From NCBI GenBank assembly GCA_900553515.1, contig USDN01000016.1, forward strand, positions 1 to 50,072: DNA of 50,072 nt, in the 5' to 3' direction. Shown here one piece after another: positions 30,756-39,122 of the stretch. The notes under the pieces were generated by a model that saw only the letters and a list, made by a program, of their open reading frames with translations, was not told the origin of the DNA and did no database searches. Positions within the stretch are counted from its first letter, which is position 1; every line of letters begins with the position of its first letter. Made by a program: the position numbers and the translations under genes. Origin of the DNA: an uncultured Blautia sp. Its GTDB lineage: Bacteria > Bacillota > Clostridia > Lachnospirales > Lachnospiraceae.

Positions 30756-31820
30756 ATGAAACATATCGTGCTTACCGGCGGCGGTACTGCCGGACATGTC
30801 ACTCCAAACATTGCAATGATTCCTGTTCTCCGGGAAGCCGGATACAAAATTTCCTATATCGGCTCTTATGACGGAATCGAAAAAAAACTGATCGAAGAAC
30901 TGGATATCCCTTATTATGGAATCTCATCCGGTAAATTAAGACGGTATTTTGATGTAAAAAACTTTACAGATCCCTTCCGTGTATTAAAAGGCTTCCACGA
31001 AGCAAAAAAACTGCTGAAACAGTTAAAACCGGATATTGTCTTTTCCAAAGGCGGTTTTGTTACTGTTCCAGTGGTAATCGCGGCAAAAAAATGTAAAGTC
31101 CCTGCAATTATTCATGAGTCTGATATGACTCCTGGACTGGCCAATAAATTATGTATTCCTTCTGCGGTAAAAGTATGCTGTAATTTCCCTGAGACTGTCA
31201 AAAATCTTCCACAGGAAAAAGCCGTTCTTACCGGTACCCCTATCCGAAAAGAACTTCTCAGCGGAGATAAAGAAGCCGGACGCCGTTTCTGCGGATTTAA
31301 CTCTGACAAACCGGTTCTTATGGTAATTGGCGGAAGTCTCGGGGCTGCCTCTGTTAATAAACATATCCGCAGTATCCTGCCGGAACTTCTTAAGGAATTC
31401 CAGGTAGTACATCTTTGCGGAAAAGATAAAACCGATGAGTCTCTCACCGGTACAGAAGGCTATGTTCAGTATGAATATATAAAAAATGAACTGGCTGATC
31501 TGTTTGCACTTTCTGACATTGTCATTTCCAGAGCCGGTGCAAATGCTATCTGTGAAATCAGCGCTCTTCACAAGCCCAATCTTCTGATTCCTCTTTCTGC
31601 AAATGCCAGCAGAGGTGATCAGATTCTCAATGCCCGTTCTTTTGAACGTCAGGGCTTCAGTATGGTACTGGAAGAGGAAGAAATCACTGACCAGAAGCTT
31701 CTGGACTCTATCCGAAGCCTGTATTCCAACCGTCATTCTTATGAGGAAACAATGGGCGCAGGAAAGCAGATGGATTCCATTCATCACATTCTTTCACTGA
31801 TCCAGGAGTGCACAAAATAG
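30756..31820 (+). CDS. murG: MurG, lipid II-forming N-acetylglucosaminyltransferase
   Basis: The 354-residue peripheral membrane enzyme adds GlcNAc to lipid I to give lipid II. The N-terminal glycine loop GGGTAGHVTPN lies at residues 8-18, followed by IGSYDGIEKKLI, VFSKGGFVTVPVVIAA and HESDMTPGLAN. The donor half has MVIGGSLGAASVN and SRAGANAICEI. AGGAGG lies before ATG 30756; the longer frame from 30690 starts within the promoter. It stands alone, on the opposite strand to its neighbours, away from the usual division cluster. Confidence 0.95.
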   Translation: MKHIVLTGGGTAGHVTPNIAMIPVLREAGYKISYIGSYDGIEKKLIEELDIPYYGISSGKLRRYFDVKNFTDPFRVLKGFHEAKKLLKQLKPDIVFSKGGFVTVPVVIAAKKCKVPAIIHESDMTPGLANKLCIPSAVKVCCNFPETVKNLPQEKAVLTGTPIRKELLSGDKEAGRRFCGFNSDKPVLMVIGGSLGAASVNKHIRSILPELLKEFQVVHLCGKDKTDESLTGTEGYVQYEYIKNELADLFALSDIVISRAGANAICEISALHKPNLLIPLSANASRGDQILNARSFERQGFSMVLEEEEITDQKLLDSIRSLYSNRHSYEETMGAGKQMDSIHHILSLIQECTK

Positions 31821-31841
31821 TCCTTTCAGGAGCATAATATT

Positions 31842-32372
31842 TTATGCCTTTCGAAGTTTTTCTAATTCTTTCTTCATCCACTTTCTTGTCCGGAGGATTC
31901 TGTTGTTCACATTATTTCTTGTGATACCATATTCCTCCGCGACGGAATCTGGAGAACGGCCAAAATACACAATCTTAATCAATATTTCATAATTCACAGG
32001 ATTCTTACGGCGGAGCTTATCCAGTATACGTTTCTTATATTCGTTCTCTTCTTTACGGATCACAATATTTTCCACATTTACATTTTCTTCCGAAATATCA
32101 ATAGAACTTTCTTCCTCAGATATACAATATTCATGCCGTTTCCACGGTTTCTTGATATAATCTTTCGCCTTATTCACAGTTGCCATGAATATTAACGATT
32201 TGATCATCCTGTCATTTGTCAGATCCAATGTATCTCTGATCTCATAAAGATGATAAAAAACCTCCTGACTGATATCCTCCGCCAACATTTCATCCTTTAC
32301 AATCTTCCTGGCAGAATTTACAGAAAATCTATGGTATTTCTGATAGATCTCATTAAAATTCCCGTTTCTCAT
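31842..32372 (-). CDS. ECF-type sigma-70 family factor
   Basis: The 176-residue protein has region 2 (FNEIYQKYHRFSVNSARKIV, then AEDISQEVFYHLYE and MIKSLIFMATVNKAKDYIKK) and region 4 (IVYFGRSPDSVAEEYGITRN, then RILRTRKWMKKELEKL). There is no region 1 or 3. The linker is acidic. ECF factors direct polymerase to stress or envelope genes and are held by membrane anti-sigma proteins; the candidate is encoded at 29753-30610. The ribosome site is weak. It begins 21 bp after the HIT gene, so the two share a transcript. Confidence 0.85.
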   Translation of the reverse strand: MRNGNFNEIYQKYHRFSVNSARKIVKDEMLAEDISQEVFYHLYEIRDTLDLTNDRMIKSLIFMATVNKAKDYIKKPWKRHEYCISEEESSIDISEENVNVENIVIRKEENEYKKRILDKLRRKNPVNYEILIKIVYFGRSPDSVAEEYGITRNNVNNRILRTRKWMKKELEKLRKA

Positions 32373-32393
32373 CTTCTGTATAATTCCCGATCC

Positions 32394-32795
32394 TTATTTT
32401 ATCTTTGCCAGAATCTCATCTTTCACCTCATCGGTGAGTTTTCCCGGAGTCCAGGTCAATCCAACCTTATCTCCTTTATATCTGGGGATCAGATGCATGT
32501 GGAAATGAAAAACCGTCTGTCCGGCAATCTCTCCATTATTCTGGACAATATTAAACCCATCACATCCCAGCGCTTCAGTCAGCTTAGAAGCCATATGTTT
32601 TGCAAGGATCATTGCCTTTCCTGCTGTTTCATCAGCAAGCTCATAAATGTTGGCTGCATGAGTTTTGGGCAGGATCAAAGCATGTCCCTTACTTGCTGGT
32701 CCAAGATCCAGGATCACGCGAAAATCTTCATCCTCATATAAAGTTGCTGAAGGTATCTCCCCGTTGGCAATTTTACAAAAAATACAGTCCTCCAT
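32394..32795 (-). CDS. HIT-family nucleotide hydrolase/transferase
   Basis: The 133-residue protein begins CIFCKIANGEIPS (zinc-type Cys pair) and carries the catalytic triad HFHMH followed by LIPR at about 97-104, plus GHALILPKTH. HIT enzymes (Hint branch) hydrolyse adenosine phosphoramidates and related nucleotides. AAGGAGGAG precedes the ATG. It is the first gene of the HIT-sigma unit. Confidence 0.93.
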   Translation of the reverse strand: MEDCIFCKIANGEIPSATLYEDEDFRVILDLGPASKGHALILPKTHAANIYELADETAGKAMILAKHMASKLTEALGCDGFNIVQNNGEIAGQTVFHFHMHLIPRYKGDKVGLTWTPGKLTDEVKDEILAKIK

Positions 32796-32835
32796 ACTGT
32801 TCTCCTCCTTGTTTTATAAAATATTTTCATTACCT

Positions 32836-32864
32836 ATTGTCTCGTATTTTGTCGATTTTTTCAA
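32836..32864 (-). promoter_or_regulatory. Promoter of the HIT-sigma unit
   Basis: TTGAAA, 17 bp, GACAAT on the minus strand, about 40 bp before the HIT start. It is back to back with the kinase promoter. Confidence 0.55.
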
Positions 32865-32875
32865 TACGAAATTTC

Positions 32876-32904
32876 TTGATTCCCGTAAATATGAATGCTA
32901 CACT
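32876..32904 (+). promoter_or_regulatory. Promoter of the histidine kinase
   Basis: TTGATT, 17 bp, TACACT with an upstream TG (TGCTACACT), 20 bp before the ATG, implying a very short leader. Confidence 0.55.
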
Positions 32905-32923
32905 GCACACGAGGTGACAGACT

Positions 32924-33601
32924 ATGCAGGAAAAATCAAGTTTAGAACAACAGAAAAAAGATCTACAAATGACTCTCTCAAAGCTTACCCACGAAATCCG
33001 CAATCCCATTGCACTGATCCAAAGTGAATTGCAAATGATAGAATCTGCCCATCCGGAAATAACCGATTTTGACGGTTGGTACCATGTCATGGAAAACCTG
33101 GAATACATCCGAGATCTTCTCAACGAATTATCTCAATATAATAATGCAGACCATCTTACACTCACTCAAACAGATATGACTGTCTTTTTGAACAGTGTTA
33201 TCGGTTCCTTCAAACCTGCTCTTGATTATCTGGGAATTTCTCTGATCACAGACATTCCGGAAAATCTTCCCCTCCTTTTTCTGGACCAGGTTAAAATGCG
33301 TCAGGCATTCCTCAATCTGCTGAGAAACGCGCAGGAATCCATTCAACACTCACATGGAATCATTACTGTTTCCGCATTTTCTTCTGACAATAATATTTCT
33401 ATCCGAATCAGTGACAATGGATGTGGGATGACAAAATGTCAGTTAAAAAACATTTTTACTCCTTTTGTAACCTACAAATCAGAAGGCACTGGCCTGGGAC
33501 TGTCTGTCACCCGACAGATCATACAAGCTCATAAAGGCAGTCTGCAGGTTCACAGTATTCCCGAAGAAGGAAGTACCTTTCAGGTTCTTCTCCGAGGCTG
33601 A
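32924..33601 (+). CDS. Soluble histidine kinase without sensor domain
   Basis: The 225-residue protein is only a kinase core. H box: LSKLTHEIRNPIALI with phospho-acceptor His23. The HATPase part has N box LLNLLRNAQESI-like sequence (FLNLLRNAQESIQH), G1 DNGCGM, F box FTPFVTYKSEGTGLGLSV and a final GSTFQVLLRG. There is no membrane segment and no PAS or GAF domain. No response regulator is adjacent. Sensor-less orphan kinases in Clostridia often phosphorylate Spo0A; that target is a guess. Its last 22 bases overlap the rhomboid gene tail to tail. Confidence 0.85.
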   Translation: MQEKSSLEQQKKDLQMTLSKLTHEIRNPIALIQSELQMIESAHPEITDFDGWYHVMENLEYIRDLLNELSQYNNADHLTLTQTDMTVFLNSVIGSFKPALDYLGISLITDIPENLPLLFLDQVKMRQAFLNLLRNAQESIQHSHGIITVSAFSSDNNISIRISDNGCGMTKCQLKNIFTPFVTYKSEGTGLGLSVTRQIIQAHKGSLQVHSIPEEGSTFQVLLRG

Positions 33602-34197
33602 CCTGCAATAACCGCCAGTATAAATCCCGAAGCCAGCCCTCCAAGATGTGCAGCATTATCAACACCTGTACTGGCAAATCCAAAGTAGAGAGAGAAAACA
33701 GCCATTATGAGGATCTGCTTTATAGACAGATCCTCCAGGCGTCCCTTATTCCGGATTACCACAAAGATCATAGCTCCCATTACCGCAAACACTGCGCCGG
33801 ATGCACCAGCCGATACAGTATAACTGTTTTTTCCAAAATCTGCGGCAAGAGATATCATATTCCCCAAAAATCCTCCTGCCAGATAAATGAAAAGAAAACG
33901 CACCTTTCCTACCACTCGCTCCAAACGGCTTCCGAGGACAAAAAGCACCAGCATATTATTTATCAGATGTTCAATTCCAAAATGAAGGAACATACTGGTA
34001 AACAGCCGATATACTTCTCCCTTTTCCGTGATCAGAGGAGGATACACTGCTCCCCATCTTATCATATGTTCAATATCCTGTGAAAAACCAGTAAATTCCA
34101 CTAATAAAAAAACTGCAATATTTATCACAACTAAAATAGCCGTTACCGGTTCTTTTTTGACTTCTTCCAAAAACTCACCTCTGTCTGTTTTTTTCAT
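33580..34197 (-). CDS. Rhomboid-family intramembrane serine protease
   Basis: The 205-residue protein has about six membrane helices. The catalytic Ser133 lies in GASGAVFAVMGAM and His184 in NAAHLGGLASGF, with HLINNML supplying the oxyanion Asn. The polar N-terminal tail is about 18 residues. Rhomboids cut membrane-spanning substrates within the bilayer. No clear ribosome site precedes ATG 34197; a TTG at 34170 sits five bases after GAGGTG and may be the real start. It lies 66 bp after the Tad locus on the same strand. Confidence 0.9.
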   Translation of the reverse strand: MKKTDRGEFLEEVKKEPVTAILVVINIAVFLLVEFTGFSQDIEHMIRWGAVYPPLITEKGEVYRLFTSMFLHFGIEHLINNMLVLFVLGSRLERVVGKVRFLFIYLAGGFLGNMISLAADFGKNSYTVSAGASGAVFAVMGAMIFVVIRNKGRLEDLSIKQILIMAVFSLYFGFASTGVDNAAHLGGLASGFILAVIAGQPRRRT

Positions 34198-34263
34198 ATT
34201 TTACCAAAAATAATTTTTTATGACAAGACAGATTGATTTGTTATGTCAACCATTTTAACGATC

Positions 34264-35652
34264 CTATTTCAAAAAAACATACCTGGCCTGAGCAAAGTCT
34301 ACTTCATCTTCATCCTGAAGCAGATATTCCTCATTTCCTTTCAGCATTCTTCCATTTACAGCTGTTCCATTTCGGGAATTAAGGTCTGTGAGATAATATC
34401 CATCCTCTTTTTTTCGTATTCTGGCATGGACACGGCTGACTGTTGGGATCGGTATTACTGCATCTGCAGCATTGATCAGTTTCCCTACTACCGTAAGATC
34501 CCGATCCAGATAAATAGTCGCAAGTTCTCCAGGCTCTCTGCTAACAAAACTTGCCGGTCCCTGCTGCTGTCCGGCCGACAAAACCATAGTCTCTCCAAAA
34601 AGTCCCTCTTCTCTGACTGTTTTGTCAAACAGCGCACCAGTCTCTCCTACTGTTTCCTCTATCATTTCATCTTCCTGCATCTTATCTGAAAGATCCTCAC
34701 TGCTTTTCGGTTCATACAGCGTCATTTCTCTCTCAGACAACTTATGATTTGCTTTTTTTCTCCACATTTCCGAGTTTTTCTGTTTTCTTTTCCTTTTTTC
34801 CAATGCCCAGACCGCCAGTGATCCCAAACCAAGGGCAAAAATCCCGGCTGCTATAGCTGTTTCCACCGGCATCCATGGAATGTATCCTGCAGCACTGGCC
34901 AACAGAACAATCAAAAGCAATATAATCCCCATCACACAAACCACTATATTTTTTATTTTTCTGTTTTTGGGGATATCTGTATTTTCTTCTTTCTCAGTTT
35001 GTCCTGACACTTCTTTCCACTGAACTGTTTCCGGTTCTTCTTTTTCCGGTTCTGCTCTCTTTTCTGTTTTTTCTTTTATTCCAGGATCAGTCTCTTCTTT
35101 TTTTATTTCTTCTTTATGATAAACGGCCGCCTTTACTGTTTCCAACTGAAATCCCGGCTCTAATGCCTTTTTGTAGATCCCATATCCTAATACTACTGCC
35201 TGATCGTCTTCATGATCCAATTTCGGAAGAATATATTCTGTCAGTTCTCTAAACTGCTCCTGTATCTCTCTGTGAAACCCTGGAAGACAACAGAAATACA
35301 CTTTTTGAGATTCAATATCCAGATAAATATATTCCGGTCTGAGGATCAGCTGCTCTGGGTTCATTAAGAATTCTGTCAGTTCCTCCATAACATGCACAAA
35401 TCCTCCAAAAACCATTTGGAGATCTCTGCTGCCAAACTTTTTCTCCTCATATAAAACCGATAAAGGCTGTTTTGAAGTAATATCATAAGAAAAAAAATGA
35501 CTTCCATCCAGGCTCTGGATCCGGCATTTTAAAATAGATGGTATCACATTTCCTGCCAGCATCCGTACTTGATAAGCTGCTGTATCCACAGCAACATCCT
35601 CCTGAAGGATCAGGTAATTATGATCCATATCTCTTCTGAATTCTGTCCGCAT
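34264..35652 (-). CDS. DUF6382 plus FHA-domain protein of the Tad locus
   Basis: The 462-residue protein has an N-terminal globular region (residues 1-175, with EYIYLDIESQKVYFCCLPGF) matching what I know as DUF6382, an acidic linker, two close hydrophobic helices (about 242-290, VVCVMGIILLLIVLLASAAG), a second charged linker and a C-terminal FHA domain (about 375-462) with VGKLINAADAVIPIPTVSRV and HARI, then TDLNSRNGTAVNG. FHA domains bind phospho-threonine, so the protein could couple a Ser/Thr kinase to the pilus machine. AGGAGG overlaps the end of the preceding pseudopilin gene (TAATG junction). Confidence 0.82.
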   Translation of the reverse strand: MRTEFRRDMDHNYLILQEDVAVDTAAYQVRMLAGNVIPSILKCRIQSLDGSHFFSYDITSKQPLSVLYEEKKFGSRDLQMVFGGFVHVMEELTEFLMNPEQLILRPEYIYLDIESQKVYFCCLPGFHREIQEQFRELTEYILPKLDHEDDQAVVLGYGIYKKALEPGFQLETVKAAVYHKEEIKKEETDPGIKEKTEKRAEPEKEEPETVQWKEVSGQTEKEENTDIPKNRKIKNIVVCVMGIILLLIVLLASAAGYIPWMPVETAIAAGIFALGLGSLAVWALEKRKRKQKNSEMWRKKANHKLSEREMTLYEPKSSEDLSDKMQEDEMIEETVGETGALFDKTVREEGLFGETMVLSAGQQQGPASFVSREPGELATIYLDRDLTVVGKLINAADAVIPIPTVSRVHARIRKKEDGYYLTDLNSRNGTAVNGRMLKGNEEYLLQDEDEVDFAQARYVFLK

Positions 35653-36098
35653 TATTTTCCTCCTGTCAATATATCCCCTGCCGCCTTCAGATTACGGATC
35701 CAAACAACCGGATCGATCACTTTTGATGTTCCTTCTGCCTTTAATTTCCAGGAAAAACCTCCAAAAACAGCATTGGTATCCGCAGTATAGGTTACTTTTA
35801 TATTTTTCCCTTCCTGTACCTGTATCTTAAGATTTTCCGCCCCGAAAAAACCTGTATTTCCTAAAGCCCGGCTGCGTACTTCTGCCGCCTCTTTTGCTTT
35901 TCCATCCTCCCTTATTCCTTCCATGCTCCCTGTAAGCGCTGATTCACAGGCTGCTGCTGTCAGCCAGGCCCTGTTATGTACAAAAAAACAAAGATAAAGG
36001 ATTCCGATTACGGTAATCAGCACCAGGGACATTACACAAGCAGCCTCTACCGTAAAGCTTCCTCTTTTTAAAAACTTTTTCACTGCAGTCTCTTTCAC
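35652..36098 (-). CDS. TadE-like pseudopilin
   Basis: A 148-residue protein starting at GTG 36098, seven bases after GGAGGTG. It has a short basic N-terminus (KETAVKKFLKR), then GSFTVEAACVMSLVLITVIG, the prepilin-type cleavage motif with Glu at +5 and one membrane helix. The outer part has about 100 residues, mostly beta. TadE-type proteins are minor pilins of Tad pili. The start overlaps the stop of the peptidase gene before it (GTGA). A longer frame from 36281 only reflects read-through of that gene in another frame. Confidence 0.85.
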   Translation of the reverse strand: MKETAVKKFLKRGSFTVEAACVMSLVLITVIGILYLCFFVHNRAWLTAAACESALTGSMEGIREDGKAKEAAEVRSRALGNTGFFGAENLKIQVQEGKNIKVTYTADTNAVFGGFSWKLKAEGTSKVIDPVVWIRNLKAAGDILTGGK

Positions 36099-36511
36099 AG
36101 TAATACACCTCCCACATATGCCAAAAATAAAAATGGTACAAAAGGGATTTCCGTTTTTCGTTTCTTTCTGAACACTGTCAAAAGCAATATGGAAACTGCT
36201 GCTGCCATGAGCATACTGAAACAGACCATATTGATATAATCTTCCATTGGTATCATCATTCCCAGAGCAATAAGGATCCATCCGTCTCCACTTCCCAAAG
36301 CCTCCCTGGAAATAAAAGATATAAGCAGAAACAAAAATCCCATCACCAGAGGGATCATCATATCCCAGAGTTCCCGTTTAGATGCAATGCTGAATACTGC
36401 CCCTGCACATGCATAGATTCCTGTAAGGGACAGCGAAATCTCTTTCTTTCTGAGATCCATCCCTGTATTGACTGCCAAAAATAACATGGTACACACTTCT
36501 TCTATATTCAT
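36095..36511 (-). CDS. A24-family prepilin peptidase (second copy)
   Basis: The 138-residue, four-helix membrane protein has the two catalytic Asp sites of A24 peptidases: TGMDLRKKEIS and GSGDGWILIALGM (GxGD). It lacks the N-terminal methylase domain, as TadV and CpaA do. GGGAGAAGG precedes ATG 36511. It sits between two pseudopilin genes, so it may be dedicated to those substrates. The other A24 peptidase, with GAGD, is the first gene of the locus. Confidence 0.85.
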   Translation of the reverse strand: MNIEEVCTMLFLAVNTGMDLRKKEISLSLTGIYACAGAVFSIASKRELWDMMIPLVMGFLFLLISFISREALGSGDGWILIALGMMIPMEDYINMVCFSMLMAAAVSILLLTVFRKKRKTEIPFVPFLFLAYVGGVLL

Positions 36512-36524
36512 TATATCCTTCTCC

Positions 36525-37328
36525 CTATCCACAGGAACCACAGACTCCCATTCCTTGTACTTCAGAAAGTTTCACAAGACGTACTGTCCTCTTCAGCCCA
36601 CTGCATGATTCCCTGTTATGATATCGGTTTCCGTTTTTAGTAATATAGACCATACCTGCCGGCTTTTGATTTCTGCTGCAGATTTCACAGGGATCATATT
36701 TTTCTCCCTGTGCGTTATGGGCCGAAGCTATACTGGAACCCGGTATCTGGTTCAAAGCTACATGCAGATATCTGCATCCGGGGTTTCTGTGATATACAGA
36801 ACCAGATTCTGTTACATAGACCATTTCTTCCGGCGGTTTTTCACCTGCGGAAAATGTACTGTGATCCGTCCCTGTCCAGGTATGGACCTTAACAGTATTA
36901 CGCATCCATACTTTTGGCATAGGGATCAGTCCGCCTACCGGACTGTAAGAATATACATCCGGTACAGTCAATTCGTCTGGTCCCTTCCCATCCAGCATAT
37001 ATGCGTACATTCCTGCCTCTTTTGCCTTCTCGCATAATGCATGAAGGTGTTCTGACTGAATCTTATAAATATCCATAAAAGAAATCAATGTAACCATACC
37101 AAGAAAAAATAATGGCAGTACCAAAGCAGTTTCCACTGCAATACTGGCTTTTCTTATGAAAGAGGCGCACAGAGATGCCTTTTCAGAAGAATGACCGCCT
37201 CGCCTGTTCATCGGGGGAAACAGGAACCAGAAGCGCAACAGAGTACATATCCTTTCTCTCCTTTTACTGTCTGTCCAATAATCTTGATCCTTCCCATTTA
37301 CAAATTTATACTTCTTCTGAAAAAACAC
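36525..37328 (-). CDS. TadE-like pseudopilin with two zinc-finger-like modules
   Basis: The 267-residue protein starts at GTG 37328, seven bases after GAGGTG. A long basic N-terminus (about 60 residues) precedes the pilin motif RKASIAVETALVLPLFFLGM. The extracellular part ends in two related modules: VYVTESGSVYHRNPGCRYLH with a later YDPCEIC, and VYITKNGNRYHNRESCSGLK with a later GVCGSCG. Each has the pattern Tyr-His-x4-Cys...Cys-x2-Cys, like Ada-type or nuclease-associated zinc modules. This is unusual for a pilin and suggests a metal-stabilised tip or binding head. Confidence 0.8.
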   Translation of the reverse strand: MFFQKKYKFVNGKDQDYWTDSKRRERICTLLRFWFLFPPMNRRGGHSSEKASLCASFIRKASIAVETALVLPLFFLGMVTLISFMDIYKIQSEHLHALCEKAKEAGMYAYMLDGKGPDELTVPDVYSYSPVGGLIPMPKVWMRNTVKVHTWTGTDHSTFSAGEKPPEEMVYVTESGSVYHRNPGCRYLHVALNQIPGSSIASAHNAQGEKYDPCEICSRNQKPAGMVYITKNGNRYHNRESCSGLKRTVRLVKLSEVQGMGVCGSCG

Positions 37329-37361
37329 CTTTCTGCACCTCTTTTCTCTTTTAACGGCCGA

Positions 37362-38843
37362 TTAGATATAGCTGTATTGTTTTTTTACTGTAAACGTCTT
37401 TTTTCTATTTGCCCTTACATCCACAGAAGCCTCTATTGCCTCTATACAGTGATCCAGTCTGAATTCCTCCTGTCCGGTACTGCTTCTGATACACATCTCT
37501 ATCATATCCATTCCTCTGCTTACTTTATTTTTTTTCGTCTCAGATGCGATCATAAGCTGAAGATATTCCTCATAGGAGAGTCCACTTTCATCATCTCTTC
37601 TCCCGCTGTCCAGCATTTCCATAAGATCAGCCAGATTCTCCAGCGCCAGCTGCCAGTTTCCGGCATGTTTGACCAGGGGCACCTTTCCTCCATGGAACAA
37701 TTCCCTGAGATCCAGAAGGCTTTCTCCAAAAGACCAGCACAGAAGAAGAGCCGCTTCTATGATCACCGACGCAGGAGGCACCAGAAAAGCTGATGCAATA
37801 GCAAGAGCCAGACTCTGCACCTGTGCCCTCTTTACTGGATCTGTCATAAGATATGCTGCATTAACTCCTTCTCTGACCATAAGAAGCCTGCCTGCCACAG
37901 CCTTAAGATTTTCTCTGTCGCTGTTCTTCCCGCACAACAGATATTCTTTTTGATATTTCAGATCACTGTCAGCCGGTACGGTATAGCTTCCCAGTCTGTC
38001 TGTCAGATACTGCTGAAATAACAGCTGTGAAATATAAGAATCATCTTTTTGAATACCCTCCGACAGTCCCATCCCAGTTTGACATCTTCGTCCGGAAAGT
38101 AATGAAGATTTTTCCACTGTATTTTCCGAAATCCCCTTTTCAGCAGGTACGATAAGATCCAGAAGGCTCATATTGCGGATTCTTTTCAGAACCGGTATAG
38201 GGTTCACTACCTGCGGCGGCTGATTTCCATCAGAAATTTCCGGCTCCCCGGTCTGTCCGCCATTTTCTCCTGAAGTATTCTCCTCTTCCTGGCGAGCTGC
38301 TTCACTGTTCTGCGCTGCTGCATCCATTTCTGCATCATAATTCTCAATAGACTGATTTTCCTCCGCCTGGCTCCCTGTCTCCTCCGCTTCTCTCACACGT
38401 TCTGTCTGTTCCTGAAACCGGTCTATCAGACTCTGAATCCCCTGAATTCCCAATGTTTTTTTCATATATGTCACTGCCTGCCGAAAAAAAACTTCTCCAT
38501 CCTGATCTGTTGCCAGCCGATAGCCGGAAAAACCGCCCTGTTTTACAGACAATTTCTGACTGTTCTGATTCAATAGTGGTTTCATATAACTTTCCAGTTC
38601 ATCATATATGGAAGACAAATTCATTTTTCCCTGATTTCCGGATCCATTAAGAAAAAAGAGATCATAATCTTTCAAAAGAATACGATCATACTGTCCAAAC
38701 AGAGAATACAGACCAATATCCATACTGTTAAGAATCTGTGTCCTGGCAGCAGCCATCCTTACGGATTCAATACTGGTGCATACCAGGGACAGAAGAAGAC
38801 TTAATATCAATGCCAAAAATACTGTGATACTGCCTTTTTTCAT
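37362..38843 (-). CDS. DUF5702-type Tad-associated surface protein
   Basis: The 493-residue protein begins KKGSITVFLALILSLLLSLV, a pilin-like N-terminus with one helix, followed by TSIESVRMAAARTQILNSMD and YDLFFLNGS. A Glu/Gln/Asn-rich low-complexity stretch (about 160-210) and a C-terminal helical part with LDHCIEAIEASVDVR follow. Such DUF5702 proteins accompany Tad loci of Clostridia and may be large minor pilins (TadG-like). AAGGAAGG precedes the ATG. It follows the Flp gene after a 77-bp gap. Confidence 0.75.
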   Translation of the reverse strand: MKKGSITVFLALILSLLLSLVCTSIESVRMAAARTQILNSMDIGLYSLFGQYDRILLKDYDLFFLNGSGNQGKMNLSSIYDELESYMKPLLNQNSQKLSVKQGGFSGYRLATDQDGEVFFRQAVTYMKKTLGIQGIQSLIDRFQEQTERVREAEETGSQAEENQSIENYDAEMDAAAQNSEAARQEEENTSGENGGQTGEPEISDGNQPPQVVNPIPVLKRIRNMSLLDLIVPAEKGISENTVEKSSLLSGRRCQTGMGLSEGIQKDDSYISQLLFQQYLTDRLGSYTVPADSDLKYQKEYLLCGKNSDRENLKAVAGRLLMVREGVNAAYLMTDPVKRAQVQSLALAIASAFLVPPASVIIEAALLLCWSFGESLLDLRELFHGGKVPLVKHAGNWQLALENLADLMEMLDSGRRDDESGLSYEEYLQLMIASETKKNKVSRGMDMIEMCIRSSTGQEEFRLDHCIEAIEASVDVRANRKKTFTVKKQYSYI

Positions 38844-38920
38844 AAATATCCTTCCTTTCTGATAGCCTTTTCCGGATCATAAAAACGGCTGCGCCATAAG
38901 ACTTCTGTTTTCTGTATCTT

Positions 38921-39100
38921 TTAAATAGAATTACTTTGCTTCGTGATTTTAGCCAGGATATTTTTTACCAGGCTCGTAAGCTGTTCCTTAAAAATAATCA
39001 CAAGACCGATTAATACCACAAGAATCAGAATGATCTCAACAACGCCTACCGCATCCTCTTCCATTACAAAACTCTTTGCCAGTTCCCATAATTTCTTCAT
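38921..39100 (-). CDS. Flp-type (type IVb) major pilin
   Basis: The 59-residue protein starts at ATG 39100 behind GGAGGTGAG. It reads MKKLWELAKSFVMEEDAVGV, then VEIILILVVLIGLVIIFKEQ, with Glu at the classic +5 place after the Gly/Ala cleavage point, and ends in a basic tail. This is the small Flp pilin that polymerises into the fibre. It lies just after tadC and before the minor-pilin genes. Confidence 0.85.
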   Translation of the reverse strand: MKKLWELAKSFVMEEDAVGVVEIILILVVLIGLVIIFKEQLTSLVKNILAKITKQSNSI

Positions 39101-39122
39101 AATCTCACCTCCATATTTATCT

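Noticed and set aside
36099..36281. N-terminal extension of the TadE-like protein
   Set aside because: The extension is the out-of-frame reading of the prepilin peptidase gene; GTG 36098 has GGAGG.
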